DNA of 64,000 bases from Chaetoderma sp. LZ-2023a (GCA_034401795.1 CM067360.1:123979901-124043900); one strand, 5' to 3'. Positions 28,400 through 41,350 are shown, counted from the stretch's first letter. The notes: generated by a model from the letters alone, not told the origin. A program made the numbers and translations.

Positions 28400-29816
28400 C
28401 GCTGAGTAAGGCTTGTCTCTAAATGGACAGTCAGACCCTGTAATGCGTGCTATACCACTGAGTATTCTAGTCTCTAAATGGACGTTCAGACCATGTAATG
28501 CGTGCTTGATCAGCTCGTATACCACTGAGTATGCTTGTCTCTAAATGGACGTTCAGACCATGTAATGCGTGCTTGATCAGCTCGTATACCGCTGAGTATG
28601 CTTGTCTCTAAATGGACGTTCAGACCATGTAATGCGTGCTTGATCAGCTCGTATACCGCTGAGTATGCTTGTCTCTAAATGGACGTTAAGACCATGTAAT
28701 GCGTGCTTGATCAGCGCGTATACCGCTGAGTATGCTTGTCTCTAAATGGACGTTCAGATCATGTAATGCGTGCTTGATCAGCTCGTATACCACTGAGTAT
28801 GCTTGTCTCTAAATGGACGTTCAGACCATGCAATGCGTGCTTGATCAGCTCGTATACCGCTGAGTATGCTTGTCTCTAAATGGACGTTCAGACCATGTAA
28901 TGCGTGCTTGATCAGCTCGTATACCGCTGAGTATGCTTGTCTCTAAATGGACGTTCAGACCATGTAATGCGTGCTTGATCAGCTCGTATACCGCTGAGTA
29001 TGCTTGTCTCTAAATGGACGTTCAGACCATGTAGTGCGTGCTTGATCAGCTCGTATACCACTGAGTATGCTTGTCTCTAAATGGACGTTAAGACCATGTA
29101 ATGCGTGCTTGATCAGCTCGTATACCGCTGAGTATGCTTGTCTCTAAATGGGCGCCATGTAATGCGTGCTTGATCAGCTCGTATACCACTGAGTATGCTT
29201 GTCTCTAAATGGGCGTTCAGACCATGTAATGCGTGCTTGATCAGCTCGTATACCACTGAATATGCTAGTCTCTAAATGGACGTTCAGATCATGTAATGCG
29301 TGCTTGATCAGCTCGTATACCGCTGAGTATGCTTGTCTCTAAATGGACGTTCAGACCATGTAATGCGTGCTTGATCAGCTCGTATACCGCTGAGTATGCT
29401 TGTCTCTAAATGGACGTTCAGACCATGTAATGCATGCTTGATCAGCTCGTATACCACTGAGTATGCTTGTCTCTAAATGGACGTTAAGACCATGTAATGC
29501 GTGCTTGATCAGCTCGTATACCGCTGAGTATGCTTGTCTCTAAATGGGCGCCATGTAATGCGTGCTTGATCAGCTCGTATACCACTGAGTATTCTTGTCT
29601 CTAAATGGGCGTTCAGACCATGTAATGCGTGCTTGATCAGCTCGTATACTGCTGAGTATGCTTGTCTCTAAATGGACGCCATGTAATGCGTGCTTGATCA
29701 GCTCGTATACCACTGAGTATGCTTGTCTGGACGTTCAGACCATGTAATGCTTGCTTGATCAGCTCGTATACCGCTGAGTGTGCTAGTCTCTAAATGGACG
29801 TTACGACCATGTGCTA
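28400..29816. repeat. Right subterminal tandem array, 67-bp units, about 21 copies
   Basis: Unit contains acgttcagaccatgtaatgc, gtgcttgatcagctcgtata and ccgctgagtatgcttgtctc. Units differ by single substitutions and by short forms (gggcgccatgtaatg) that lack a few bases. It is the inverse of the 3-unit array at the left end. Direct units abut one another with no spacers, so it is not a CRISPR. Confidence 0.97.
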
Positions 29817-30100
29817 AGTAGTATAGCCGGGATTAAACGGATACAACGTCCCGGAATAACGGGGGTAATCGGGAAATTCGCGTCCCGGGTGCTTTCATTA
29901 TGGGGGTTGTGGCGTCGCACTACGTGCTGGCATAGTGAAGGGGGGCCCCTATGGGCGGCAGTTTTTTAGAGGCCTGCGCTACCTGGACCTAAAACACCTC
30001 AAAAATGCGGCCCTCAATTGTTAAGGGCCTGGGAGGCGAATTTCTTTATTTCCCCCATTATTCCGGGACGTGGTATCCGTTTAATCCCGGCTATACTACT
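29817..30100 (-). repeat. Polinton right terminal inverted repeat (foldback)
   Basis: 284-bp inverted copy of 12128-12420, with both of its own ends reading agtagtatagccgggatt in inverted orientation. Ends CTATACTACT at 30100. Confidence 0.9.
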
Positions 30101-30248
30101 ACGGGACATAGTTAGAAATGTTACCCTCTACCGATGCGTATTAAAAAGCTGCTTGTCTCTCCCGAACACGTTGTGTTGTTCCATAAGACAGCGTTTAGAG
30201 CATGTCCTATTATGTTCATAGTATGCCATCTTATTAGGAATGAATGAT

Positions 30249-30625
30249 TCCAGTTTATCAATCAATCATATGACGTCATAATCAACTACGTGACGTGTGG
30301 GATGACATCATAGTCGCTTACGTCATGAATGGCGTAGATAGCTTCATCACGAACGCTTACTTGATGACGGACTACTAAGCGTTGTTATACGAATTGTATC
30401 TCTTTACTATTTAATAAACATGCTATTAAATATTTTGAAACTAATTTGACTGGGTGCTGTTGATGCCATAGGCAGCAACAGCGCCCAGACAAATTAGTTT
30501 CAAAGTATTCAACAGCTTACCTGTATAGTTTTCTGGAAATTGAGTCCGGGGGCGTTCAGGGACCGATCAACCCCAATAAGGGAGAAGTGTGGGTGTATTT
30601 TAGATGAAGATGGACTAAGACCTAT
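30249..30625 (-). mobile_element. Hairpin MITE, reversed
   Basis: Starts near ccagtttatcaatcaatcat, passes through ACGTCA motifs and the palindrome gggtgctgttgatgcc / ggcagcaacagcgccc, and ends near aagatggactaagacctatt. Confidence 0.6.
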
Positions 30626-31079
30626 TCCTCCATTGCATGTCCTGTGTCTATTCTAAGTAAACAGATCTGAACTTTTCTCCCATTAATGGCATGTTTAATA
30701 TCTTTCGAAGCCAGAATCAATGTGCTGATGTTCATTGCTGCGGATAACAATACAACTGTGATCAAATACTTAGCGAGGCGCTTCTTTTGGCACCCCTGAC
30801 GTCAACGGAAGCGCCTCTCTAAGACTCTTTCTCCCGCCTTTCATCCATTGATCAAAACTCTATTGTTGTAGAGAGTAATACGCATTAATGGCGCCACACC
30901 TGTTAAGGTAATCTTTAAAACATTTATATTAGCTGATTAAAGCCTTTGTTCTGGTCACGTCAGCGAGAATGACTTTTGGAATAAGGGCAGTAATCTTTGG
31001 ATTGTAGTGTTGTATTGCTGAATTATTAACCCTTTGAACTCGAAAAGCCAAAACATCAAAATCCTTTACGATTTAAACA

Positions 31080-31160
31080 AATTTGACTGGAAGATGTTGA
31101 TGCATATGGCAGCAACATGTTTCTGTCAAATTAGTTTCGAAATATTCAACAGCTTACCTG
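31080..31160. repeat. Solo hairpin related to the MITE core
   Basis: Short palindrome of the type aatttgactgg..gttgctgc..ggcagcaac..gtcaaattag without the outer MITE arms. Confidence 0.5.
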
Positions 31161-31211
31161 TAAAGCGACCTTGAAATCGGGATTCTGGGTATATAAATTA
31201 AATGGATAGTT

Positions 31212-31575
31212 TCAGTTTTTGCTATGCCCCGCCCGTCAGTAGCTAATGTCAACCAACACCTTACTCGTGTTGGGATCGGCCGATCCCTGAACACCCTGAC
31301 TATTAATTTCCAGAAAACTATGCAGTAAGCTGTTAACTATTTTGAAACTAATTTGACTGGGCACTGTTTCTGCATATGGCAACAACCGTACCCTGTCAAA
31401 TTAGTGTCATAATATTCAACAGAATGTTAATTAAATAGCAAGGGCATACAATTCGTACAACGTGTCTGACTATTAAGTGTATGTCGAGTCATTCATGATT
31501 GTATGATGATGACTCCCACTTACACGTCACGTAGTTGATTATGACGTCATACGACGGATGGATAAACTTGGAAAG
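31212..31575 (+). mobile_element. Hairpin MITE
   Basis: From tttcagtttttgctatgccc through gatcggccgatcc, the central hairpin and ACGTCA motifs to aaacttggaaag. Confidence 0.6.
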
Positions 31576-31735
31576 CACCCAGTCAAATTTGTTTCAAAAT
31601 ATTGAACAGTTTACCTGTATAGTTTTTTGGAAATTGATAATCAGGAGGTTCAGGAATCGATCGATCCCAACATGAGTGAGGTCTGGGTGGCGCTTAACTA
31701 AAGATGGGCGGGTTATAGCTAAAACTGGAACGTTC
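31576..31735 (-). mobile_element. Hairpin MITE, reversed half copy
   Basis: Abuts the previous copy. Contains the hairpin arm, the GATCGATC segment and the taaagatgggcgggttatag end, reversed. The two together form a larger inverted arrangement. Confidence 0.5.
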
Positions 31736-32574
31736 CATTGCAGCTATTATCCATAATCCATTATCATTATGTTGGAGAATGCTATTAGGCTTTTAAAGCT
31801 GCATATGACATCAACAGAATAATAAAACAAAACATTGCATAACAGGGTTTTTTGCATTTGGAGGTAATATTAACCCGATCAAATGACAACAAAAACCTAT
31901 AACTTGGCTTCCACATTTATGAAGTCTTGTTATGTGGCGATAATGAGAGGTACCCAGTACCCACGTAGAGACCAAGAAAGGCCGAAGTTGTTAGCTCGGT
32001 TACATATATACAGGATTTCCTATCAGTTACTACAATAAATGCATCTGGTTCGCTAATGATAAATCTAATTAATACATAAAAAGATACTGCAGTTGTTCAA
32101 TAACTCTTTTGCATTTGGGGCGATAATGAGACCGAGATCCATGGCCCATAAATATTCAGATTATCCATGATACACCATGCGATTGAAGCCATTTTTCACA
32201 AACAGACTGGAGGCAATTGTGCGCGTCTGGAGATATATTATATATTACTCGCGCTTCCTGGCAAGATACGATGTTCCTGAAATGTGCTTGCAAGATTTCA
32301 TCTTGGATAAGAAAATAAAACGTCGACAATTTAAAGTAATACAACTCTCCGTCTTTTATTACTAATGCTGTAACATGGTGAATTTGTTGTGGGGTAGTTC
32401 TTGGCGTATGTTATTTTTACAAATTTGTTCTTGATTACATGCGCGAACAGAATGCATTTTGAGTGATGCTAAAACCGTCTTTGCTAACGGTGACCGTGTG
32501 AATGAGGAAGACGATAAATAACACCATCTTGATTCCGGTAGAGGAAGTGGTGGTGACGGTAGTTTGATGGTGCT

Positions 32575-32606
<32 letters not shown>

Positions 32607-32876
32607 GAAGAAGAAGAAACATAAACACTTAATTTTCAAATACTTACCAAATGATGTGAGATGCGTCTTTTAAGCGTTTCTTTTTTGTGTGTTAAATCCA
32701 AACACGTTGCCAATAGAATTGATATCTTGTTAGAATTCTGGTGCAGGGTCACTTTGCAGTCGCGGTAATTATAGTCTCTTTATTGTTCTCTTTGAGACAG
32801 CACTGTGAACGATCATAGTAACCGGATAGGTAACATATTAGAATATTATCACGTGGAAAACTAGCGTCATTTTATT
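31736..32876. other. Non-coding stretch with a GAC/GAA trinucleotide tract
   Basis: No gene supported. A (GAC)n(GAA)n tract at about 32573-32619 is the only clear structure. Confidence 0.5.
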
Positions 32877-33064
32877 TTAACCCTTTAACACTCATGTCGA
32901 CGAAAAAGAGCTTCACCAGTAGTGTTAAAAATTCAATTTTCAGACTAAGTGAAGAATATTTTTTAAAATTTACAAATGTAATGACTGTCTCGATAACCAA
33001 TAGTAAATTTTTCAAAAATAAACATTACAATTTTCCTGAAGAAATTTGATGGTTAAAGCGTTAG
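32877..33064. mobile_element. piggyBac-type MITE, diverged copy
   Basis: Starts TTAACCCTTTAACACTCA and ends near ggttaaagcgtta, with the same internal palindrome (ggttatcg-type centre, fttttgaaaattt-type arms) but several substitutions. Confidence 0.5.
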
Positions 33065-33375
33065 CACGTGCTGGGTATGTTTGTTTTAAGATCTTATAGC
33101 TTCGTTCAGCAACGGCTTGAAGCATCACCATTCACATAATGGTAAACAATCTTATCCATACAAGCCCTAAGATCATCCGGAATTTGTCTGCAATAGTAAC
33201 AATAACTATTTCATTCCTGAAATCCTATTTCCTCAATTCCAATACGCAGCCTGGCACGGAGGGTGTCGAATATTTTCAAACTAATTTTGCTGTCTGACAA
33301 CATCAGCATTTAGTGATAATAAGTTTGATGACATCATTTTATTAGTTTTGCGCAGTGCTCCATTAAATGTAATGG

Positions 33376-33768
33376 ACCTTTCCATTTTTAGCTATGTCCC
33401 GCCCATCACTAGCTAAGCTCCACCCACACCTCGCCGTGTTTGGATTGATCGATCCCCAAATGCCCTAGCTATCAATCTCCTGAAAACTATACAGGGAAAC
33501 TGTTGAATATTTTGCAACTAATTTGACTGGGTGCTGTTGCTGCCTATGGCAGCAACAGCGCCCTGTCAAATTAGTTTCAAAATATTCAACAAAATATTTT
33601 TTAAATAGTAAAAGCAAACAATTTGTACAACAACGCATAGACCGTCTTCAAATATGCGTTCGTGACGTACTTATCGATGTCATTCATGACGTCATTCATT
33701 ATGATGTCATTGTACACATCACGCAGTTCATTATGACGTCATATGATGGGTGGGTACTCTGGAAATGT
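33376..33768 (+). mobile_element. Hairpin MITE, near-complete
   Basis: ACCTTTCCATTTTTAGCTAT start, GATCGATC, then a long hairpin (gtgctgttgctgcc / ggcagcaacagcgccc) flanked by aatattttg / caaaatatt arms. A TGACGTCA-rich 3' third runs to actctggaaatgt. Confidence 0.75.
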
Positions 33769-34607
33769 GAATTCGTTTATGCAGAACTTAGCGCTCTCAG
33801 TCAGCAGTAAATATCACGTAACTCGTGTAAGATATGGACTTTACGACCATGTTTTCCTCTGAGTTAGGGAACGTCTATCGGAAACAGATAGTATTATTAA
33901 ACATCAATTGATAACGACCTATACCCACTCCCACCCCGCCACCATTCCTCATGTAATCAGATGTAGCCACCGTCTGTGTTATAGGTAACACATTATTTTG
34001 ATAGAATTAACGGGATATTTTGTTAAAATTAACGTCTCTTAATTATTTTACACGTCATTTCCCTGAATGTCTATTTAAGGCAGTAATACAGCTAAGCTAT
34101 TCATATTAAGTTCAAACTCCATTCTGTCTAGTTCTGTAATTGGAGTGAAATCAGATAAATAATTCGCAATAAATTGCATTAACAGTTAATCGGAGACATA
34201 TACAGCTCTAAATGCGATAAAGATCTTCAGCAGTGGTTGGTGGTCAAATATGGCATGAAAATCAACGCTACTGGCTTTGTAGAACTATTGGATGAATAGT
34301 GGTTATAAAGATTCGCGTGTTATAGTCCCTGTGATACTGGACGTGCTGGTGTAATGCTAACACGTATAAGTAGTTTCAGAGGACAAAAACGGGAAGCCTG
34401 CCCCCACCCCCACCCCCACCCCACCCCACCCCCGCTTACACCGCTTTGATAAGATTATTGGTCACATACATGATACATTGCTTAAAAGAACAAAAGTCGT
34501 TGATGATCATCTGACAGTAAAATCACTCTCAGGTGTTGCCTACAGTCAACCTTTCATACAAAGGATTGAGACATCACGATTAAAGCAGTAAACCGACTCG
34601 ACAATGG
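33769..34607. other. Non-coding stretch
   Basis: No gene supported. A C-rich simple tract (ccccaccccc) lies at about 34400-34435. Confidence 0.5.
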
Positions 34608-35003
34608 ACCTTTCCAGTTTTTGCAAAGCCCCCCCACCCCGCTAGCTAAGCTCCACCCACACCTCGCTCGTGTTGGGATCGATCGATCCCTGAACTCCCT
34701 GACTATCGATTTCCAGAAATCTATACAGATAAGCTGTTACGTATTTTTGAAACTAATTTTACTGGGTGCTGTTGCTGCCTATGGCAACAACAGCGCCCAG
34801 TCAAATTAGTTTCAAAATATTCAACAGAATCTTTTATTAAATAGCAAAGACATACAATTCGTACAACAACGCATGGTCCGTCTTCAAATATGCGTTCGTG
34901 GCGTACATTTCTACGTCATTCATGACGTTATTGATTATGATGTCATTATCTACATCACTTAATTAATTTGACGTCATATGCTGGATAGATAGAGTGGAAA
35001 GGT
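34608..35003 (+). mobile_element. Hairpin MITE, near-complete
   Basis: Same structure as 33376-33768, from acctttccagtttttgc to agtggaaaggt. Confidence 0.75.
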
Positions 35004-37340
35004 ATATTATGCTTACTGCTTGAGTTGCTGTGTCCCCTGACTTGATTGCATATTGGACAACTCTAGCGGGTCACTGAGCGCAGTGTGTTATGTCGCCCAT
35101 CTGTGCTTAACCATCGTTGAGTCTCGATGCTGTTCAGCTTGTGTAAATAATCATTCACGCAAAATGAACACGATGAGCAATGAGACTTTGACATCTATTT
35201 TTGCTGACTATTGTATAACCCAGTATCGATGCTATAAATAGGTAGAACTGTTTAATGTAGATAGGCGATCATGTCATGCGCATATTTCCTTGCTTATACT
35301 ACCATCTCAAAAAGCAGAAGACTGGATTTATTGCAAGGTTTGCTCTGATTTGGCTCATCAGAAGACAATTCTAAAGGATTCTAAAGACGAATGATTATTA
35401 TTGTCTTTGATCTCATAACTTATTGTTCCCATAACCCAATCGAGAAATCAAGCATCCAAGTCATCTGAGAATGAAAAAGAAAAATCTGTGATACTGGGTC
35501 TCAACTAATGCTTGCCGCCAGATGTTGGGATGGGTTTTTTCTGAAATGATCACGAATGCTTTATTTGGGGCATCACTTACTAGACAGGTTTGTGTAGGAA
35601 AGTTTTTCACAAGACAAATAAAATAAGGTTATAGCATACACTATGACATTTGGGGCGTTTTCGTCAATATTTGATGGAGAACTTTATTCCCACATTCGTC
35701 GTAAGAAATACGAAAGATATCAGTTTTCCACACTTTCTTCTGCACTCCTTCAAGATATTCAATAGAAAATTGCTTAATTCATTTATTATGAGAAGTTATA
35801 GATCGACTTCCAGATTTAGGCATTTCCGTTAATTTAGATTGAGTTACGCACCCGTTCGCCTCATGAAATGCGGAAAATATCAGCTTTCCTGACTTTCGTT
35901 TTGCTCTCCTTCAACATATTCAACTGAGACCTGGTAGATTCCTTTGGTATGCGAAGCTACAGGTCAAGTTTTAGACGTGTCCGTCAATTTTGATAGAGTT
36001 ATGCACCCTTTCGACTTAGGAAACACTAAAAATATCAGCTTTCCGGAAGTTTTTCGTTCTCCTTCAATATGTTCTACTCAAACTTCGTAGTAGTTTATTG
36101 AAACGTTATAATGTATAACAGCAACATACCGCCTTTTTATTGTCTTGTAGGGAAAGAGTCGAATCTAACTCAGGTTAACTTGTGACTCAATCCCATTGTT
36201 AATAACTGACAATAAAATATGTTTAAAACAATGACATTTGCTAGCAGTAATATAATTACTGTACCCACATAATGTTGGCGTTGCACAAAAACAACCAGGC
36301 CCAGTTTAAGATTTCTTACACGATTGATACTGAGTAATGCAGACACAATGAGATAACCATGAACATCAGCTGGTTGCCATAGTTTGCATACCATCATATG
36401 ATGCATCAAACGTACCCAGTTTGATGAACAACCAAATATCTGGATATGCAACTCCATATTGGGCTCTGCTAATATTAAAGGAACCAACATTATAAAATCC
36501 AGCAATACGGCCTGCGGTTGTACATCCCCTGGTCATGTACAATTCCAGATGTTGCAGATCAGACAATCCGATTTGTAAAGTTTTTTATTTAGAACACGCG
36601 ATCGTCTTGAGTTAAGTACTACGCTAACATGCGATATGTCCTTGCCGCATGCAACTCAATTTCACGATTCCACAAGAACTATGTAAATATGTTATGAAGC
36701 GTGTTTTCACCAATGATGAGAAGGCCATGATTTGACAACTTTAGTTCAAGCGTGTGTGTACGTGGTAATTGAAGCTAACAGGGAAGTTGTTGGTGTGATA
36801 TATCTCACACGGAGCAAGGAAACACAACTGCATGAAGTACGCAGCGAGCTAAAGGCATGGGGTGCTACTGGGGCTGCAACAACGAAAGCCTCAAACGCGC
36901 CGGTATGTCTTAGTCTTATGTACACAGTACATGCAATATAGACTCTGTTGATGCAACATAGACTCTGCTGATGTTAGATATCAGAGGCGGCCCTTTTGCG
37001 CATAGTGCTCAGCGCTCCGGGGCTCTATAGTACTTAACCAGCGAACCTGGTTCGCGCTTCAGCGGTGGACTAACTCACAGTCGTCGGAAACATTTCTCCT
37101 TTTTGCCTCTCCATCCAGGAGTATAAAACTGACCCCGTGTAGACAACCGGGGAGGTTAGCCATATTAGAAATAGCCTGGATGTGATCTGGAAATTAGAGA
37201 TTCGGCATAAGCCAAGTGAATCAAGAACTACTTTCTCTGCTAACGGTGACTATGATACTGCTGATGATGCGTATGTTGGCAAATATGAGCTCAGAATCCA
37301 TATATTGTATGATTATTCACTAGATATAATGGATGCACCT
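35004..37340. other. Non-coding stretch
   Basis: No gene supported. 35640-36090 contains three loosely repeated ~170-bp segments (aagatatcag / aaatatcagctttcc). A minus-strand ORF at 36366-36566 has a protein-like look but no family I could name. Confidence 0.4.
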
Positions 37341-37344
37341 ACTT

Positions 37345-37650
37345 TAACTATGCCCAGCCCATCTCTAGCTAAGCTCCGCCCATGCGTTAAGCGTGACGTG
37401 GTTGATTTATATACTTTGAATCCTGACTTACCAGAATCACATTTTCAAAGTAACTATATAGGTGAGCTGTTGAATATTTTGAAACAAATTTGACTGGGAG
37501 CTGTTGCTGCCTGTAGCAGCAACCGCGCCCAGTCAAATTAGTTTCAAAATATTCAACAGAATATCTATTAAACAGTAAAGACATACAATAAGTCAAATTA
37601 GTTTCAAAATATTCAACAGAATGTATATTAAATAAAAAATACATACAATT
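37345..37650 (+). mobile_element. Hairpin MITE, partial, with duplicated arm
   Basis: Contains tagctaagctccgcccatgc, the central hairpin and then the arm gtcaaattagtttcaaaata twice (about 37533 and 37592), a local duplication of the right arm. Confidence 0.55.
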
Positions 37651-40341
37651 CGTACAACTAACAGATCGGATTCCTCAATTGTCTTTGTTTACTTTAACCG
37701 TTCCAACGACGAATCCCTAATCAGACTAATTCCTCACAAAATAAAAAAATTATTCTGTCAAATATGAGATTAATATGACTGAAAACTGTTGCTGGCTACG
37801 ACAGCTTCCAGATATAACTCAGTCTAGATAATTTGGATATTCTCGTTTCGTACTAAGATACATTAATTTTCCAAAGGCTGGAAAAGAATTTCATATCTGT
37901 AAAATTGAATTAGTTAAATTCATTGTATTCTATTTTAATTATTGAATTCGTAGGCGGTGGTGAATTTCAGACCCTGCTTTTCTCAGAATTGTTGGTATCT
38001 GAATCTCGAGATAATTAATCGTAGTTTTAGATGATGCGAAAAGATGTTTAATGAAAGTGGCCACATGAAAACTGTGTTCAGTCTCCGATTCCAGCCATCA
38101 TCCAGATTTATTTTTTTCCAAACTTGATTTTTATTTTTAATTAATTGTTTTCATCCTTCATGTTGCGGGTATGATGTCAAAATCATGTTATGCAGCTGAG
38201 AGAGACATCACAATATTTTTGAAAACAGTTTTGCTGAAAGTTGTTATGGTCAAAGACATTGAAGACTTGACGATGTTTTAAAACTACACTTGCAAAAAAA
38301 TCTAATCGCACATACCGTATGATAACCCACCTATTCCAGGGTGGAACAACGTCAGAGTATCTAGCGGCGCCTGCTTTTTATTATATGTTAACCATTTGAA
38401 CGATTAATTCCCTGAATCTGAAATTTAAGGCATGTACGGTTCCACACGCGGGGCGATTGGGGGTGATTTCCCCATCCACACCCTACCCCACCCCCTAAAG
38501 CATTCGAAGTTTATAATGTTTTAATAATAGGCAAAGTTAGAAATTAAAGGTATTGTGTTATCTATCAGTCAGAATGCATGAAATGACGTCTTAGGCATCT
38601 AATTTTCACATTTTTAGGGGAGTTAGGGGTGGGGACCACTAGACACCCCCACCAACAATTACAGTGGGACCACCCACCCCACCACCTCCACCGCCCCCCC
38701 CCCCAAGCCCATTTCGCTGCCTCCATAAACAGCTGTCTTAGTTCAGCCTATGTTTCAAGGTAACTGCAGATATAACCTGTTGAACATTTTGAAACGAATA
38801 TGACAGAAACCAGCAACACGTTCCAGTTAAATTAGTTTCAAAAGATACAACAGAACAGTTCTTGCATCTTCAGTGATTTTTCGCATTTTGTCTTACAGGT
38901 ACAAAGGGTTAACACACTACTTCTGCCGCTCAGATTATTTTTTGCCCTAACAATATATCTTGTTGATTATTCACTTTGACCTTTCGCTACAATCCTGGAG
39001 AAATTCAATTATACCGCGCGCGCGCAGCAAGCCAAGGACGGTTAGAGCGCATCGCCTACATTCCGTAACCGTCCCCAGATGCAACAATATCACGTAAGTT
39101 GGTGAATACCTTGAAATTCAACTGATTGGAAGTTAGCTGCCACAATAGCTTTCACTCAAATTAACGTCAACATATTCAATAAAATAGTTCCTACATTGTC
39201 AAGAGTCAAGACGTTGTATAGACAGATATATCTGAGTATTGTTAAAAACGCAACGCATGGTCTAACACAACAAGCACATTCGCTAATATTCTATGCGCAA
39301 CACTATACATAAATCCTCAACAAATCAAATTATTTTCAAATAAACCGTAGCCTATGAGGACCCAGTTTCAATGCCGTCTGCGATCTACTGTATGATTGCA
39401 CTGGTGAAAGCAATAGTGTACAGAAAATGTTAATTTAAACACATCCTTGACCTGCCAATTTCAACAAGGTACAGAAATGTTGTCCAAACGCTATGAAGCG
39501 AGCGCATAATTAATTTTAACCCATATTTGGTCACGGGAATTATGTAGGCCTGATAATATAAAAACCGTAAACCAAGTTTTCCAATACGTGTATATCTCAA
39601 ACTACAAAAATAAAATCTATACTATTAAATACTTTCACTGTATTTATTCCAATACGTGGATATCCTGGTAGAACTTGAAAATGTTGTTAATGACATATAT
39701 GCCACCCAATACGCAACACTGTCGTCTGCTAGACGTCTTGAGAGCCGGCTCTTGCAGGACGCGCAGGAACTTGTGTTGAAATTGCTTTCCACACTCGCGT
39801 TGGCAATTCTCTTCGAATATACTACTATATATAGGCAACCCCGCGAAAAGTCGATGCATTCTATGCGATATGTTGGTTTAAAATAGCATATACGCACATT
39901 TCTCTCGAGTTAATAGCGTCGGCCTGGCAATAATTCCGGGCATCCTTGTCTTATAATGCCAAGGGATTGGGATTTCTGACGTCGTACGCGTTTGTCGGTG
40001 GAATTTCCCGTTATTGTCTGTCGTCTGCTAGCACCTGATTCCCGGTCAATACTCTGCTGGGAATTCATCATCTCGCGGCTTTTGTCATCATCTGTCATAT
40101 TTATTGCCGCACATTTAGTCCAACCTTTGCATAAATACGTATTAACCTTAGGTCGATGATACCGCTCACTTTCTTTGCAAATTCTGCCACGAGACTTGAT
40201 TGCAGCGAATTGAGCAATGCTTGCCTGCTAAATATTCTTGACACTATATATATATGACTGGAAGTTGCTGCTGCCATAAGTAAGAGCAACATTCAGTCAT
40301 ATTATTTTCGAAATAACCATCCCGATGTTGCCTTAGTTGAT

Positions 40342-40342
<1 letters not shown>
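37651..40342. other. Non-coding stretch with weak hairpin remnants
   Basis: Short palindromes of the gaaact/agtttc type near 38777-38850 and 40255-40310 suggest decayed MITEs. No gene supported. Confidence 0.4.
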
Positions 40343-40392
<50 letters not shown>

Positions 40393-40913
40393 AGGGAGGG
40401 AGGGAGGGAGGGAGGGAGCGAGAGGGAGGGAGGGAGGGAGGGAGCGAGCGAGCGAGCGAGGGAGGGAGGGAGCGAGGGAGGGAGGGAGAGATAGAGGGAG
40501 AGAGAGAGTGAGAGAGAGAGAGGGGGAGAGAGAGTGAGAGAGAGAGGGGGAGGGAGGGATGGAGGGAGGGAGGGGAGGGAGAGAGAGTGTGTGTGGGAGT
40601 AAGGGGGAGGTAGGGAGGGATGGAGGGAGAGAGAGAGATGGAGGGAGGGAGAGAGGGAGGGTGAGCGGCGGGCGGGCGGGCAGGCAGACAGGCAGGCAGG
40701 GGGGAGATGGAGGGAGGGAGGGCCGGATGGCGGAGGGAGGGAGGGGGAGGGAGGGAGGGGGAGATGGAGGGAGAAAGGGAGGGATGGAGGGAGAGAGTGT
40801 GTGTGGGGTAGGGGGAGGGATGATGGAGAGGGAGGGAGAGAGAGGGAGGGAGGGAGGGAGAGAGAGGAGGAGGGAATAGAGAGAGGGAGAGGGAGAGAGG
40901 GATGGAGGGAACG

Positions 40914-40965
<52 letters not shown>

Positions 40966-40973
40966 AGAGAGAG
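40343..40973. repeat. Polypurine (GA/GGGA)n tract, about 630 bp
   Basis: Nearly pure purine on the plus strand, made of gagaga, gggagg and short variants. It can form mirror-repeat triplex structures. Both-strand ORFs here are artefacts. Confidence 0.95.
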
Positions 40974-41076
40974 TCAAATTGTTCTCACAATCTTCAGCAC
41001 ATTACCTTGAATCTGCGTTATGCAATGGGGAAAGAAATAAGACCAATGAAAATAAGACATTGCATTTCGGCCATTT

Positions 41077-41350
<274 letters not shown>

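Larger units (their letters stand above)
12128..30100. mobile_element. Polinton/Maverick DNA transposon, about 18 kb, multiply mutated
   Basis: Bounded by inverted copies of a ~290-bp terminal repeat that starts AGTAGTATAGCC and ends CTATACTACT. The size, AG...CT ends, retroviral-type integrase, protein-primed PolB, A32/FtsK-like packaging ATPase and jelly-roll capsid candidate together define the Polinton/Maverick class. Gene blocks by strand: minus 12683-13654, plus 13692-17073, minus 17059-17535, plus 17559-19973, minus 19964-21305, plus 21345-22414, minus 22396-22770, plus 22807-24474, minus 24426-28390. Flanking 6-mers (gacgtg and acggga) do not give a clean target duplication. Confidence 0.95.

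Noticed and set aside
28400-29816. Possible CRISPR array
   Set aside because: The whole 67-bp unit is repeated with no unique spacers, and it sits as an inverted pair inside a Polinton.
12122-30106. 6-bp target-site duplication of the Polinton
   Set aside because: gacgtg versus acggga do not match; acgtga/acggga match 5 of 6 only if one base of the TIR is counted as target. Not good enough to claim.
36170-36566. Minus-strand ORFs of 111 and 66 codons, possibly a host exon
   Set aside because: Some segments look protein-like (GRIAGFYNVGSFNI), but I could not recognise a family or splice sites, and two frames compete.
36965-37065. tRNA-like or SINE sequence with gcgcatagtgctcagcgc and ggttcgcgcttc
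   Set aside because: Box-like words are present but spacing and stems do not make a convincing tRNA; left unannotated.
39010-39080. tRNA-like D-arm (ggttagagcgc)
   Set aside because: No matching T-arm or acceptor stem found.
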